A stretch of DNA of 64,000 bases from positions 62,001-126,000 of the forward strand of contig NZ_JBHKFI010000001.1 of the NCBI RefSeq assembly GCF_042263505.1, read 5' to 3'. Positions 16,130 to 25,600 of this stretch are shown one piece after another (position 1 is the first letter of the stretch; each line of letters opens with the position of its first letter). The DNA is from Bacillus_BE sp042263505 (GTDB lineage: Bacteria; Bacillota; Bacilli; Bacillales; Cytobacillaceae). A model generated the notes under the pieces. That model was not told the origin of the DNA. It ran no database searches and saw only the letters and a program-made list of their open reading frames with translations. The translations under genes and the position numbers were made by a program.

Positions 16130-17626
16130 GTGAGGTGGGAACTCGATTGGATTGAAAATAGAGCGCGATTAACACCAGATAGAGAGGCGATTATAGATGC
16201 GGAGCAAGAAAGACATTGGTCTTTTTTTGAGGTCAATCGTCGTAGCATTGCTGCTGCTAGCTGGTTAAAGAGGCAAGGAATTAAGGAAGGTGATCGGGTC
16301 GCCTTATTATCCCCTAATCATATTTGCTATTTTGATGTACTATTTGCTTGTGGAAAAATTGGTGCTATTTTTGTACCGATTAATTGGAGATTAGCTCCTA
16401 GGGAAATTGAATATATTCTTCGTGATTGCACCCCTAAGGCAATAGGCTTTCACTCCACTTTTTCTGAAAGACTAATGGAGCTTAATATAGGTCAGCCGAT
16501 TTGTTTTCAAGTAGACCAGGAAGTCTATTTACAGGAAAATTTAACTCTAAGTAAAGATGAACCTGAAGGGAAGGAATTTGACCCATTAGCCATCATTTAT
16601 ACAGGAGGGACGACTGGAAAGCCAAAAGGAGTCGTATTATCTCATCAATCCATCATTTATAATGGGCTCAATACTATTTTAAGCTGGAATATTACAAAGG
16701 ATGAAAGAACTCTTACTTATATGCCACTCTTTCATACGGGAGGATTAAATGCTTTATCGATTCCGATTCTTATGATGGGTGGCACTGTTGTCATTGCGAA
16801 TGATTTCAATCCGGATGATGCGATTGATTATTTGAATAAATATCAATGTACGATTGTTCTACTTGTCCCAACGATGTATCATCTGATAACTAAATCAGCT
16901 AAGTTTAAAGAAGAAACCTTTCCAACTGTAAGGACCTTTTTATCCGGAGGGGCACCATGTCCGTTGGAAATTTATCAGGAATTTAGGCGAAGGGGGATGA
17001 AATTTAAAGAGGGATATGGGCTAACGGAAGCGGGGCCGAATAATTTTTTTATAGAACCTAGCAAAGTGAATGAAAAATTGGGCTCAGTTGGTAAACCGAT
17101 GCTCTTTAATTCTGTGAAAATCGTAAAAGAGGATGGGGCAGATGCTGCGCAAGATGAAGTTGGAGAACTTTTGATAAAAGGCAAACATAGCTTTATCGGT
17201 TATTGGAATAATCCAAGAGCAACGAATGAAACGGTACAGGAGGGATGGCTATATACGGGTGACTTAGCAAGACGGGATCAGGATGGATATTTTTATATTG
17301 TTGGAAGAAAAAAGGATATGATCATAACGGGTGGGGAGAATGTCTATCCAATAGAGGTGGAGCATTGGATTGCATCACTCCCCCAAGTGAATGAAGTAGC
17401 CGTTGTTGGGCTTCCGCATCCAAAATGGGGTGAGGTAGTCACGGCATTTATCGTTTTAAAGAAAGATGAGCGTTTATCCTTTGCTGAGCTCAAAACCTAT
17501 TGTTCTAAGAAATTAGGTGGATATAAAATACCGAAAGAAATGATTATTCTCGATGATCTGCCAAAAACTCATGTTGGAAAAATTGATAAGAAGAAATTGA
17601 AAGATTTCGGAATCAAAAATGGTTGA
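16130..17626 (+). CDS. Acyl-CoA ligase (AMP-binding family)
   Basis: 498 residues, adenylate-forming ligase: P-loop 'IIYTGGTTGKPKGVVLSH', 'YGLTEAGP', 'GWLYTGDLARRD', hinge 'GRKKDMIITGGENVYPIEVE' and the C-terminal Lys in 'THVGKIDKKKLK'. It activates a carboxylic acid with ATP and CoA; together with the importer and the beta-keto enzymes it would turn the imported acid into its CoA ester. The GTG at 16130 lies eight bases after AAGGAG; ATG 16124 is only two bases from it. Its stop codon is supplied by the right end of the tnpB element; before insertion the gene would have ended in TAA after the same Gly codon. Confidence 0.88.
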   Translation: MRWELDWIENRARLTPDREAIIDAEQERHWSFFEVNRRSIAAASWLKRQGIKEGDRVALLSPNHICYFDVLFACGKIGAIFVPINWRLAPREIEYILRDCTPKAIGFHSTFSERLMELNIGQPICFQVDQEVYLQENLTLSKDEPEGKEFDPLAIIYTGGTTGKPKGVVLSHQSIIYNGLNTILSWNITKDERTLTYMPLFHTGGLNALSIPILMMGGTVVIANDFNPDDAIDYLNKYQCTIVLLVPTMYHLITKSAKFKEETFPTVRTFLSGGAPCPLEIYQEFRRRGMKFKEGYGLTEAGPNNFFIEPSKVNEKLGSVGKPMLFNSVKIVKEDGADAAQDEVGELLIKGKHSFIGYWNNPRATNETVQEGWLYTGDLARRDQDGYFYIVGRKKDMIITGGENVYPIEVEHWIASLPQVNEVAVVGLPHPKWGEVVTAFIVLKKDERLSFAELKTYCSKKLGGYKIPKEMIILDDLPKTHVGKIDKKKLKDFGIKNG

Positions 17627-17704
17627 ACTACCCACCGCTTAACAACCTTACGGCCTTTTTGAAGCGGGAGTTTCCTACGAACACCAAAGTATCCTTCAGT
17701 TATC
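17623..17704 (-). ncRNA. Predicted 3' end of the omega-RNA scaffold
   Basis: In this family the guide RNA comes from the tnpB 3' end through the right end of the element. Here an 82-base right end after the tnpB stop folds as CTCCCGCTT...AAGCGGTGGG and ends in GTTCAA, immediately followed by the chromosomal guide. The 5' end of the RNA, probably inside tnpB, cannot be placed from sequence. Confidence 0.55.
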
Positions 17705-18883
17705 TTAGTAGGCGATCCCCGCAGTCCCTGCGGTTAGAAGTCTTATCGCTTCATTCTTTAAATTTTGCCCTGCGTTAATATCCCTTTGATGATGTGTGCC
17801 ACAAGTAGGGCATTTCCATTCACGCAATGCGAGATTTTTAACGTCTTTGTTTTGATAGCCACAACAGGAACAAAGCTGACTGGAAGGAAAGTTTTTCGCC
17901 ACCGTTACGACTTGTTTTCCATACCATTTTGCTTTGTACTCCATAATACTTTTGAATTGTGACCATGATACTTCGCTAATGGCTTTGGCAAGCTTGTGAT
18001 TCTTCAACATATTGCTTACTGACAAATCTTCCATACCAATGATATCGTGTTTTTTGATGATCTCGGTAGAAATTTTGTGTAAGTAATCATTTCTTGCTTG
18101 AGTCATTTTTTCGTGAATACGAGCCATTTGTTTTTTTGCTTTGTACCAATTGGCCCCGCCTATTGTTCGTCTACTCATGATTCTTTGTGCTTTAGCCAAT
18201 TTTTCTTCTAGCGTACGAAAAAATTTTGGATTATCGTAAGTCGTACCATCTGATAGTATGGCAAAGTCTTTAAGACCAACATCTATCCCAATCACTGAAT
18301 GGGTTTTCGGTAGTTCTACTATTTCGACTTCTGTTCCTATTGAGATGAAGTATTTACCTGATGGGTTACGTCTAATCGTGGTATTTAGAATACGACCTTC
18401 GACTTCTCGACTTTTGGCAAAACGGACAAGACCGAGTTTGGGCAGTTTAATGGAATGGTTTATGACCGCAATATTTCCATTTGTATATTTAGTGGTATAA
18501 GACTGAAGAGGATTCTTTTTTGATTTAAAGCGTGGATATTTATTCTGCTTTCGATAATATCTGTTGAAAGAATCAGCTAAGTTTTCAACGGACTTCTGCA
18601 AGGCAATACTATCCACTTCTTTCAAAAAGGGATAATTCTCCTTTAATTTTGGAATGGCTTTTACTGTTTCGTATTTATTTAGGCATTTACCCTTCCAGTT
18701 ATTTGCTGGAAGCTGGCCGTTTTGAACCATTTCTTCAACCATGTACCAATAGGCATCTTTGTTTTTCTGTTCTCCCAAAAAGAAGTTAAACACAAACCTA
18801 GAGCAACCTATTGTTTTATTGATCAGTTCTATTTGCTTTTTATTAGGATAGATACGAAACTTAAATGCTTTATTAACTAACAC
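17705..18883 (-). CDS. tnpB: TnpB RNA-guided nuclease of the IS605 element
   Basis: 392 residues, intact. The N-terminal 'FKFRIYPNKKQIELI' helix, the RuvC-like catalytic residues Asp201 ('GIDVGLKDF'), Glu285 ('GMEDLSVS') and Asp368 ('HQRDINAGQN'), and the zinc finger Cys338/Cys341...Cys358/Cys361 are all visible. TnpB cuts DNA next to a short target motif using an omega-RNA read from the element's right end and flank. The flank after the right end here reads CCATTTTTGATTCCGA, the expected guide, which with TTTAT equals the empty ligase site. The GTG start follows GAGGTGA. Its promoter carries an SOS-type box. Confidence 0.92.
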   Translation of the reverse strand: MLVNKAFKFRIYPNKKQIELINKTIGCSRFVFNFFLGEQKNKDAYWYMVEEMVQNGQLPANNWKGKCLNKYETVKAIPKLKENYPFLKEVDSIALQKSVENLADSFNRYYRKQNKYPRFKSKKNPLQSYTTKYTNGNIAVINHSIKLPKLGLVRFAKSREVEGRILNTTIRRNPSGKYFISIGTEVEIVELPKTHSVIGIDVGLKDFAILSDGTTYDNPKFFRTLEEKLAKAQRIMSRRTIGGANWYKAKKQMARIHEKMTQARNDYLHKISTEIIKKHDIIGMEDLSVSNMLKNHKLAKAISEVSWSQFKSIMEYKAKWYGKQVVTVAKNFPSSQLCSCCGYQNKDVKNLALREWKCPTCGTHHQRDINAGQNLKNEAIRLLTAGTAGIAY

Positions 18884-18904
18884 TGTATTTCACCTCTCAT
18901 AAAA

Positions 18905-18918
18905 CGAACATTTGTTCT
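18905..18918 (-). promoter_or_regulatory. LexA (SOS) box in the tnpB promoter
   Basis: CGAAC-ATTT-GTTCT on plus, one base from CGAAC-N4-GTTCG. It covers the inferred transcription start of tnpB and ends 21 bases before the GTG start. Same core as the box upstream of yhjD. Confidence 0.6.
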
Positions 18919-18919
18919 T

Positions 18920-18948
18920 ATTTTATCATAAGAGGAAGGTTTTGACAA
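18920..18948 (-). promoter_or_regulatory. Sigma-A promoter of tnpB
   Basis: On the minus strand TTGTCA (18948-18943), a 17-base spacer, and TAAAAT (18925-18920). The start point would fall near 18913, inside the LexA-type box. Confidence 0.6.
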
Positions 18949-19049
18949 TCGCCAACCGACATTCATCTCCACCTACTTATTGGGCAACAGTTCTTTCCGT
19001 TCCTTGAAGTGGGAGTCTTCTGTCGGAAATGGATAAAAGGAATTGCATG

Positions 19050-19082
19050 AAGCCATGATCTAAATAAGGATGATGGCTTTTT
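19050..19082 (+). terminator. Terminator originally belonging to the ligase gene
   Basis: AAGCCATGATC pairs imperfectly with GGATGATGGCTT, followed by T5. It lies 13 bases beyond the insertion target, so before the tnpB insertion it stood right after the ligase stop codon; the element now separates them by 1.4 kb. Confidence 0.6.
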
Positions 19083-19211
19083 GCTGTTAGATAAAATCAG
19101 ACCTTTAAATCCGTAATCTGCCAATTATACCATAAGCCAAATGTAAAAATAGATAGGATTTCTATGTTAAAATGAAAGAATGCAAAGAAGTTTGTAAGGG
19201 AGGTTATGGGC

Positions 19212-22200
19212 ATGTCTGTACGGATGTTAATTGGACGAGCCGGTAGTGGGAAAACGACTTTTTGTCTTGACGAAATTCAAAAACAAATGCTGATAAATCC
19301 AGATGGCGATCCGATCATTTATATTGTTCCAGATCAAATGACCTTTTTATCAGAATATAAATTAATCTCTAATCCACAGCTTGGAGGGATGATTCGAACG
19401 CAAGTATTTAGCTTATCACGTCTTGCATGGAGAGTCCTGCAGGAGACAGGCGGAATTAGTCGTTATCACCTGAGCAGTGTAGGAATTAGTATGCTTATAA
19501 GGAAAATCATAGAAGACAAAAAAGCGGAACTTAAGCTATTTCATAAGGCGGCTGAAAAAAATGGCTTTGTTGCACAAATGGAACTGATGTTAACAGAGTT
19601 TAAACGATATTGTGTGAAGCCAGAGGAACTTTATGATAAAAGGAATGAATTAGAATCAGAAAATGGGAATCGAGCGCTCCAAGATAAATTACATGATCTT
19701 GAGTTGATATATAAAAGCTTTGAAGAAGCCTTATTCGATAAATATATTGATTCTGAGGATTATTTTCGATTATTAGCAGAAAAAATTTCCCAATCAAAAT
19801 ATTTACAAGCAGCCAATGTTTATATTGATGGATTTTATAGTTTTACTCCACAGGAATATATGGTAATCGCACAGCTGATGAAGCATTGCCAAAATGTGAC
19901 GATTACGAATACGCTGGATCAGCCTTTTTATGATCATCCGCCAGATGAACTGCATCTTTTTCGAATGACCGGTGAAAATTATCAAAGCTTGTATGAAATG
20001 GCTAAAGTGGTAGGGGTAGAAATTAAAGAAATTCATTTTCATGAGCAAAAGAAATGGAAACAGGAGTCATTAAGGCATTTGGAAGCCTTTTTGAATTCGC
20101 GTCCGGTACATTCGTTTGAAGGCGAGTCAGGCGTTTATATTGCTGAAGCAGTGAACCGGAGAGCCGAGATTGAGGGAATTGCAAGAAGAATTAAAAGACA
20201 TGCTCAATCTGGACAGTACCGGTTCCGGGATATGGCCATTTTATTGAGAAATAGTCATGATTATCGTGATTTAATTGAGACGATTTTTTATGATTACGAG
20301 ATTCCATACTTTATTGATCAAAAAAGAACGATGCTTAATCATCCATTAATTGAATTGATTCGTTCTAGCCTTGAAGTTATTAATAGCTATTGGTGCTATG
20401 AACCGGTATTTCGGGCAGTTAAAACGGAATTATTGTTCCCGTTAGAAGTTAATTTAATTCAAATGCGTGAGCATATGGATAGGCTTGAAAATTATGTGCT
20501 AGCCTATGGAATTCAAGGAGAAAAATGGACAAATAAGGAGCGCTGGAAATATCGGAAAATCAGAGGATTAGAGCTCGTAAATAACGTGCAAACCGATGCG
20601 GAAAAGAAAATGGAGCAGGAGTTAAATGAATTAAGGTTTATGCTGACAACTCCTATTTTGAGATTATCGCGTCGATTTAAAAAAGCTGAGAATGGGCGGG
20701 ATTTATGTGAGGCACTTTTCTTATATTTAGAGGAACTTGATATTCCAGCAAAGCTAGAGAGCTTAAAGCAGAAGAGTGAGACAATAGGGAATTTAATTAA
20801 GGCAAGAGAGCATGATCAAGCATGGAATGCCGTGATTGAATTACTGGATCAATTCGTTGAAGTGCTTGGTGAAGAGACCATTTCACCAAAACAATTTTCC
20901 TCTATCTTAGAAGCTGGAATGGAATCTCTGAAATTTTCCCTTGTTCCTCCGGGTATGGATCAAGTTTTGATAGCAGATATGGAGAAATCGCGGTTTTCCG
21001 ATATTAGGATTGCATTTGTCATCGGGCTTACAGAAGGCGTATTACCGGCAAAATTCCAAGAGGATGGATTGTTAGCAGATGAGGATCGCGATAGCCTGCT
21101 AGAAAACGGAATAAGAATTGCTTCAAGTAGTAGGAAGCTATTGCTTGATGAGGAATTTATTGCGTATACAGCGTTTACTTCTCCATCAGAGCTGCTTTAT
21201 GTCAGTTATCCACTGGCGAATGATGAAGGAAAGGCATTAATGCCGTCCTTGTATATTAAAAGATTAAGAGAGATAATTCCAAGTTATCATCCTTTATTCT
21301 ATATGACGGATCCAACTGATTTATCAGAGGAGGATCAACTCGAATATTGTATCAATGCTAACACGACCCTTTCTTATTTAACGACGCAATTGCAGTTAAA
21401 AAAACGTCATTACCCTATCTATGAATTTTGGTGGGATATTTACAATTATTATATAAATAATAGTCAATTGTCTGTAAATACACGTAAGATTTTATCGAGT
21501 CTTACTTATGAAAATCGGGTTAAACAGTTATCTGAAATAGTTAGTAAGGAAATATATGGGGATGTGATTCAAGCAAGTGTGTCACGAATGGAATTATTCC
21601 AAGCGTGTCCTTTTTCGCATTTTGCTGGGGCTGGTTTAAAGCTTCGTGAGCGACAAATCTTTCGTTTGGATGCTCCTGATATAGGGGAGCTTTTCCATGC
21701 TGCCTTAAAATATGTCGTGGAAACTGTTATTAAAAATCAGCTATCCTGGGAATCCATTACTAAAGCAGAAATGGAGGAACTGGCGAGGCAGGCAGTCGAT
21801 ACACTAGGACCAAGACTCCAAAATGAAATTCTCTTTAGTTCAAATCGACATTTTTATATTAAGAGGAAGCTGGAACAAATTATTAGTAGAGCCTCTATGG
21901 TGCTAAGAGAACATGCAAAGGCTAGTGGTTTTGCCCCAGTTGGCCTAGAGCTTAGCTTTGGACCAAAGGGAGAGCTCCCACCATTATCCTTCCCGTTAAA
22001 AAACGGAGCAAAAATGGAGCTAATTGGTCGGATTGATCGTGTTGATATAGCGGACGAAAAAGAAGGAACCTTTTTAAGAGTGATTGATTACAAATCAAGT
22101 GCACGGGATTTAAATTTGAACGAGGTGTACTATGGTCTTGCCTTACAAATGTTAACGTATTTGGATATTGTCATTACTCATTCGAAGGAATTGATTGGGA

Positions 22201-22688
22201 AGGAAGCTGACCCAGCGGGTGTTTTATATTTTCATGTGCAAAATCCGATTATTCAGGCTACCAAAATGTTATCTCTCGATGAAATTGAAGAGGAAATCTT
22301 AAAGAAATTTAAAATGAATGGTTTAATACTTGGTGATCCTAATGTAATTAAGCTAATGGATCAAACCCTTGAATCGGGGAATTCCAGGATTATTGCCGCG
22401 GGAATCAATAAAAACGGCAGCTTAGCAAAATCATCAAAAGTTGCAGATAAAGAGGGTTTTAATGATTTGAGGAAATATGTTCGTAAGCTTTATGTCCAAA
22501 CTGGAAATGAAATATCAGAAGGTAGAGTTGACCTTGCGCCATACAAATTAAAGGATAAAACTCCGTGTACTTTCTGTTCCTTTAAACCAGTGTGCCAGTT
22601 TGATGAGTCATTGGAGAGTAATTCTTACCGCGTACTTCCAACAAAATCGAAGGAAGATATCATGAATTTAGTAAGAGAGGAGGCCTGA
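19212..22688 (+). CDS. addB: ATP-dependent helicase/nuclease subunit B
   Basis: About 1158 residues, the usual AddB size. N-terminal Walker A 'GRAGSGKTTFC', an inactivated helicase-like body, a C-terminal RecB-type nuclease with 'LRVIDYKSS', and the four Cys that hold the 4Fe-4S cluster: one in 'ELFQACPFSHF' and three in 'CTFCSFKPVC'. With AddA it resects DNA double-strand ends until a Chi site, feeding RecA. The second ATG (19212) is eight bases from GGGAGG and preferred; ATG 19206 is only two bases away. A 3-base gap leads to addA. Confidence 0.96.
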   Translation: MSVRMLIGRAGSGKTTFCLDEIQKQMLINPDGDPIIYIVPDQMTFLSEYKLISNPQLGGMIRTQVFSLSRLAWRVLQETGGISRYHLSSVGISMLIRKIIEDKKAELKLFHKAAEKNGFVAQMELMLTEFKRYCVKPEELYDKRNELESENGNRALQDKLHDLELIYKSFEEALFDKYIDSEDYFRLLAEKISQSKYLQAANVYIDGFYSFTPQEYMVIAQLMKHCQNVTITNTLDQPFYDHPPDELHLFRMTGENYQSLYEMAKVVGVEIKEIHFHEQKKWKQESLRHLEAFLNSRPVHSFEGESGVYIAEAVNRRAEIEGIARRIKRHAQSGQYRFRDMAILLRNSHDYRDLIETIFYDYEIPYFIDQKRTMLNHPLIELIRSSLEVINSYWCYEPVFRAVKTELLFPLEVNLIQMREHMDRLENYVLAYGIQGEKWTNKERWKYRKIRGLELVNNVQTDAEKKMEQELNELRFMLTTPILRLSRRFKKAENGRDLCEALFLYLEELDIPAKLESLKQKSETIGNLIKAREHDQAWNAVIELLDQFVEVLGEETISPKQFSSILEAGMESLKFSLVPPGMDQVLIADMEKSRFSDIRIAFVIGLTEGVLPAKFQEDGLLADEDRDSLLENGIRIASSSRKLLLDEEFIAYTAFTSPSELLYVSYPLANDEGKALMPSLYIKRLREIIPSYHPLFYMTDPTDLSEEDQLEYCINANTTLSYLTTQLQLKKRHYPIYEFWWDIYNYYINNSQLSVNTRKILSSLTYENRVKQLSEIVSKEIYGDVIQASVSRMELFQACPFSHFAGAGLKLRERQIFRLDAPDIGELFHAALKYVVETVIKNQLSWESITKAEMEELARQAVDTLGPRLQNEILFSSNRHFYIKRKLEQIISRASMVLREHAKASGFAPVGLELSFGPKGELPPLSFPLKNGAKMELIGRIDRVDIADEKEGTFLRVIDYKSSARDLNLNEVYYGLALQMLTYLDIVITHSKELIGKEADPAGVLYFHVQNPIIQATKMLSLDEIEEEILKKFKMNGLILGDPNVIKLMDQTLESGNSRIIAAGINKNGSLAKSSKVADKEGFNDLRKYVRKLYVQTGNEISEGRVDLAPYKLKDKTPCTFCSFKPVCQFDESLESNSYRVLPTKSKEDIMNLVREEA

Positions 22689-22691
22689 TGA

Positions 22692-25600
22692 ATGAATAAA
22701 AAAGCAATTCCTCCTAAGCCAGAACATGTGACTTGGACCGATGACCAATGGAAGGCCATCATGGCAAAAGGGCAGGACATTCTTGTAGCGGCAGCGGCTG
22801 GATCGGGAAAGACAGCTGTATTAGTGGAACGGATTATTAATAAAATTACTACAAGGGATGAACCTATTAATGTTGATGAGTTACTAGTCGTAACCTTTAC
22901 AAATGCATCTGCCGCTGAAATGAAGCACCGTATTGGTGAAGCTTTAGAAAAAGAAATAAATATGAACCCTAATTCATCTCATTTACGAAAACAATTAAGC
23001 TTATTAAATCGGGCATCCATTTCAACTTTGCATTCCTTTTGCTTAGAAGTAATAAGAAAATATTATTATAAAATTGATATCGATCCGGGATTCCGAATCG
23101 CTGATGAGACAGAAGCACAGTTGATGCGTGATGAAGTTATGGATGAGTTATTTGAAGAGGAATACGGTAAGGAAAATAATGAACTTTTTTTCGCATTAGT
23201 CGATACATTTACCAATGATCGTTCAGATGAAGGACTTCAGCATATCATCCGAGAATTATTTGACTTTGCTCAGTCAAATCCTCATCCCTTCAAATATTTA
23301 GATTTAATTGTTGAAATGTATCGTGTGGAGAATGTGACCAAAATCGAGGAACTTCCATTTACAGATGCACTGCTCTATGACATTGAACTGCAGCTTGAAG
23401 GAGCGAAACAATTGATTCAGGAGGGATTAGAGCTAACAAAGCTTCCAGGAGGTCCTGCTCCAAGGGCAGAAACTTTCATGGATGACCAACAGCTGATAGA
23501 CATCTTAATCACGGCGAAAAAGGACTCATGGTCAACTTTATATCAGGCATTCCAGTCCATTAGCTTTTCTAAATTGAAAACTTGTCGTGGGGATGAATAT
23601 GACCAGGACTTGATTGAAAAGTCAAAAGAGATAAGAAATCAAGCAAAAAAAATTATCGAAGGAATAAAGGGTGAGCTATTTTCAAGAAAGCCGGAAAGCT
23701 ATCTGAACGATATGAAGGAAATGCTGCCAATTATTCAAGCATTGGTCCAAATTGTAAAAGAATTTGCTTTGCGCTTTGATGCTGTGAAGAAAGAAAAGGG
23801 ATTAGTTGATTTTGCTGATTTAGAGCACTATTGTTTGGCTATTTTAAGTGACACAGATGTTGCTGAAGGAGAATTGCTTCCGTCTGAAGCGGCAAATAGC
23901 TACCGCAATCATTTTAAGGAAGTTTTTGTTGATGAATATCAAGATGTGAACTTTGTTCAAGAAGCCATTCTACAGCTTGTCACAAGGGATGGAGAACATC
24001 ATGGGAACCTTTTTATGGTTGGGGATGTTAAGCAGTCAATTTACCGTTTCCGACTTGCAGAACCTAATTTATTTTTATCCAAGTATATTCGTTTTACCCC
24101 AGAGGCAGAAAATACGGGCTTAAAAATAGATTTAGCAAAAAATTTTCGCAGCAGACAAGAGGTTTTACATGGAACGAACTATCTTTTTAAACAAATTATG
24201 GGGATAAAGGTTGGAGAAATAGATTATGATGAAGCGGCAGAATTAAAAAAAGGAGCAGCCTATCCGGAGGATGAGATTCAGCCGATTGAGGTTCTCTTTA
24301 TTGATCAAGAAATAGAGGAACAAGAGGACTCAGAATCATCCACTGAACAGCAAGGAGAGGAATTTGATCGTGAAGACTTAGCGGCTTCGCAGCTTGAGGC
24401 AAGGCTCATGGCTACTAAAATAAAATCACTCATTGAGGAAAGAAAGCCGGTTTATAATCCGAAAACAAAAACGTCTCAGCCAATTAAGTATCGTGATATG
24501 GTTATTTTGCTTCGATCTATGACATGGGCACCTCAAGTAATGGAGGAATTTAAGCAACAAGGGATTCCGGTTTATGCAAACCTTTCAACAGGTTATTTTG
24601 AAGCGACGGAAATTTCCATCATGATGTCTTTATTAAAGGTCATTGATAATCCATATCAGGACATACCTTTAGCAGCTGTTTTAAGATCACCTATTGTAGG
24701 GCTGGATGAGGAAGAGCTAGCCATTATCCGAGCTGCCAATCGAAAAGGGGAGTACTATGAAGCATTGACTGATTTTTGCCGTGAAGTCCCATCTCATCAA
24801 TATGAAGAGCTGTGGGAGAAAGTAAGACACTTTTCCGAAAGACTAGTAAATTGGCGTTCGAAGGCACGGACTGGTGCTCTTTCAGAATTAATCTGGGAAC
24901 TGTATCGTGATACTCACTTTTATGATTTTGTTGGCGGGTTGCCAGGAGGCAAACAACGCCAAGCTAATCTTCGTGCTTTATATGATCGGGCCCGACAATA
25001 CGAGGAGACGTCTTTTAGAGGGTTATTCCGTTTCCTACGGTTTATTGAACGAATGAGGGATCGAGGCGATGATTTAGGGGCTGCAAGGGCGCTTGGAGAG
25101 CAAGAGGATGTCGTAAGAATAATGACTATCCATAGCAGTAAAGGTCTTGAATTTCCAGTCGTCTTTATCGCTGGTTTAGCCCGACAATTTAATATGATGG
25201 ATCTAAGAAAACCCTATCTTCTTGATAAGGAGCTAGGTTTTGCAGCGAAGTATGTGAACGTTGAAAAGCGTATATCGTATCCCTCTTTGCCTCAGCTTGC
25301 TTTCAAACGAAAAAAGAAGTTAGAAATGCTAGCGGAAGAGATGCGTGTTTTATATGTTGCTTTAACTCGAGCAAAAGAAAAGCTTTATTTAATTGCAACC
25401 GTTAAAAGCTTTAAAAAGAAGCTGGAGCAATGGAGCAAGGCTCGTCAATATACGGATTGGCTCATCAATGAATACGACCGGGCAAAAGCCACTAGCTTTA
25501 TGGATTGGATTGGGCAAGCGCTTGTTCGCCATCAAAGTACGCAAGAACTTCCATATTCCATTTCTTTAAATCCACTAGTGAAAGAAGAAATTGTTCATCA

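Larger units (their letters stand above)
17623..19032 (-). mobile_element. IS200/IS605-type element carrying tnpB only
   Basis: About 1410 bp, minus orientation. Left end: 19032, preceded on its strand by the target TTTAT (ATAAA at 19033-19037 on plus). Right end: ...AGTTCAA at 17623. Removing it joins 'aatgg' to 'ataaaagg', restoring N-G-stop of the ligase gene, which fixes both boundaries. Both ends form stems: left CCGACA/TGTCGG enclosing CTCCCACTT/AAGTAGGTGGAG, right CTCCCGCTT/AAGCGGTGGG. No Y1 transposase gene (tnpA) is present, so movement needs one elsewhere in the genome. Confidence 0.88.

Noticed and set aside
15921..16133. 70-codon plus-strand frame before the acyl-CoA ligase
   Set aside because: It crosses a terminator, the operator and promoter, and has no ribosome site.
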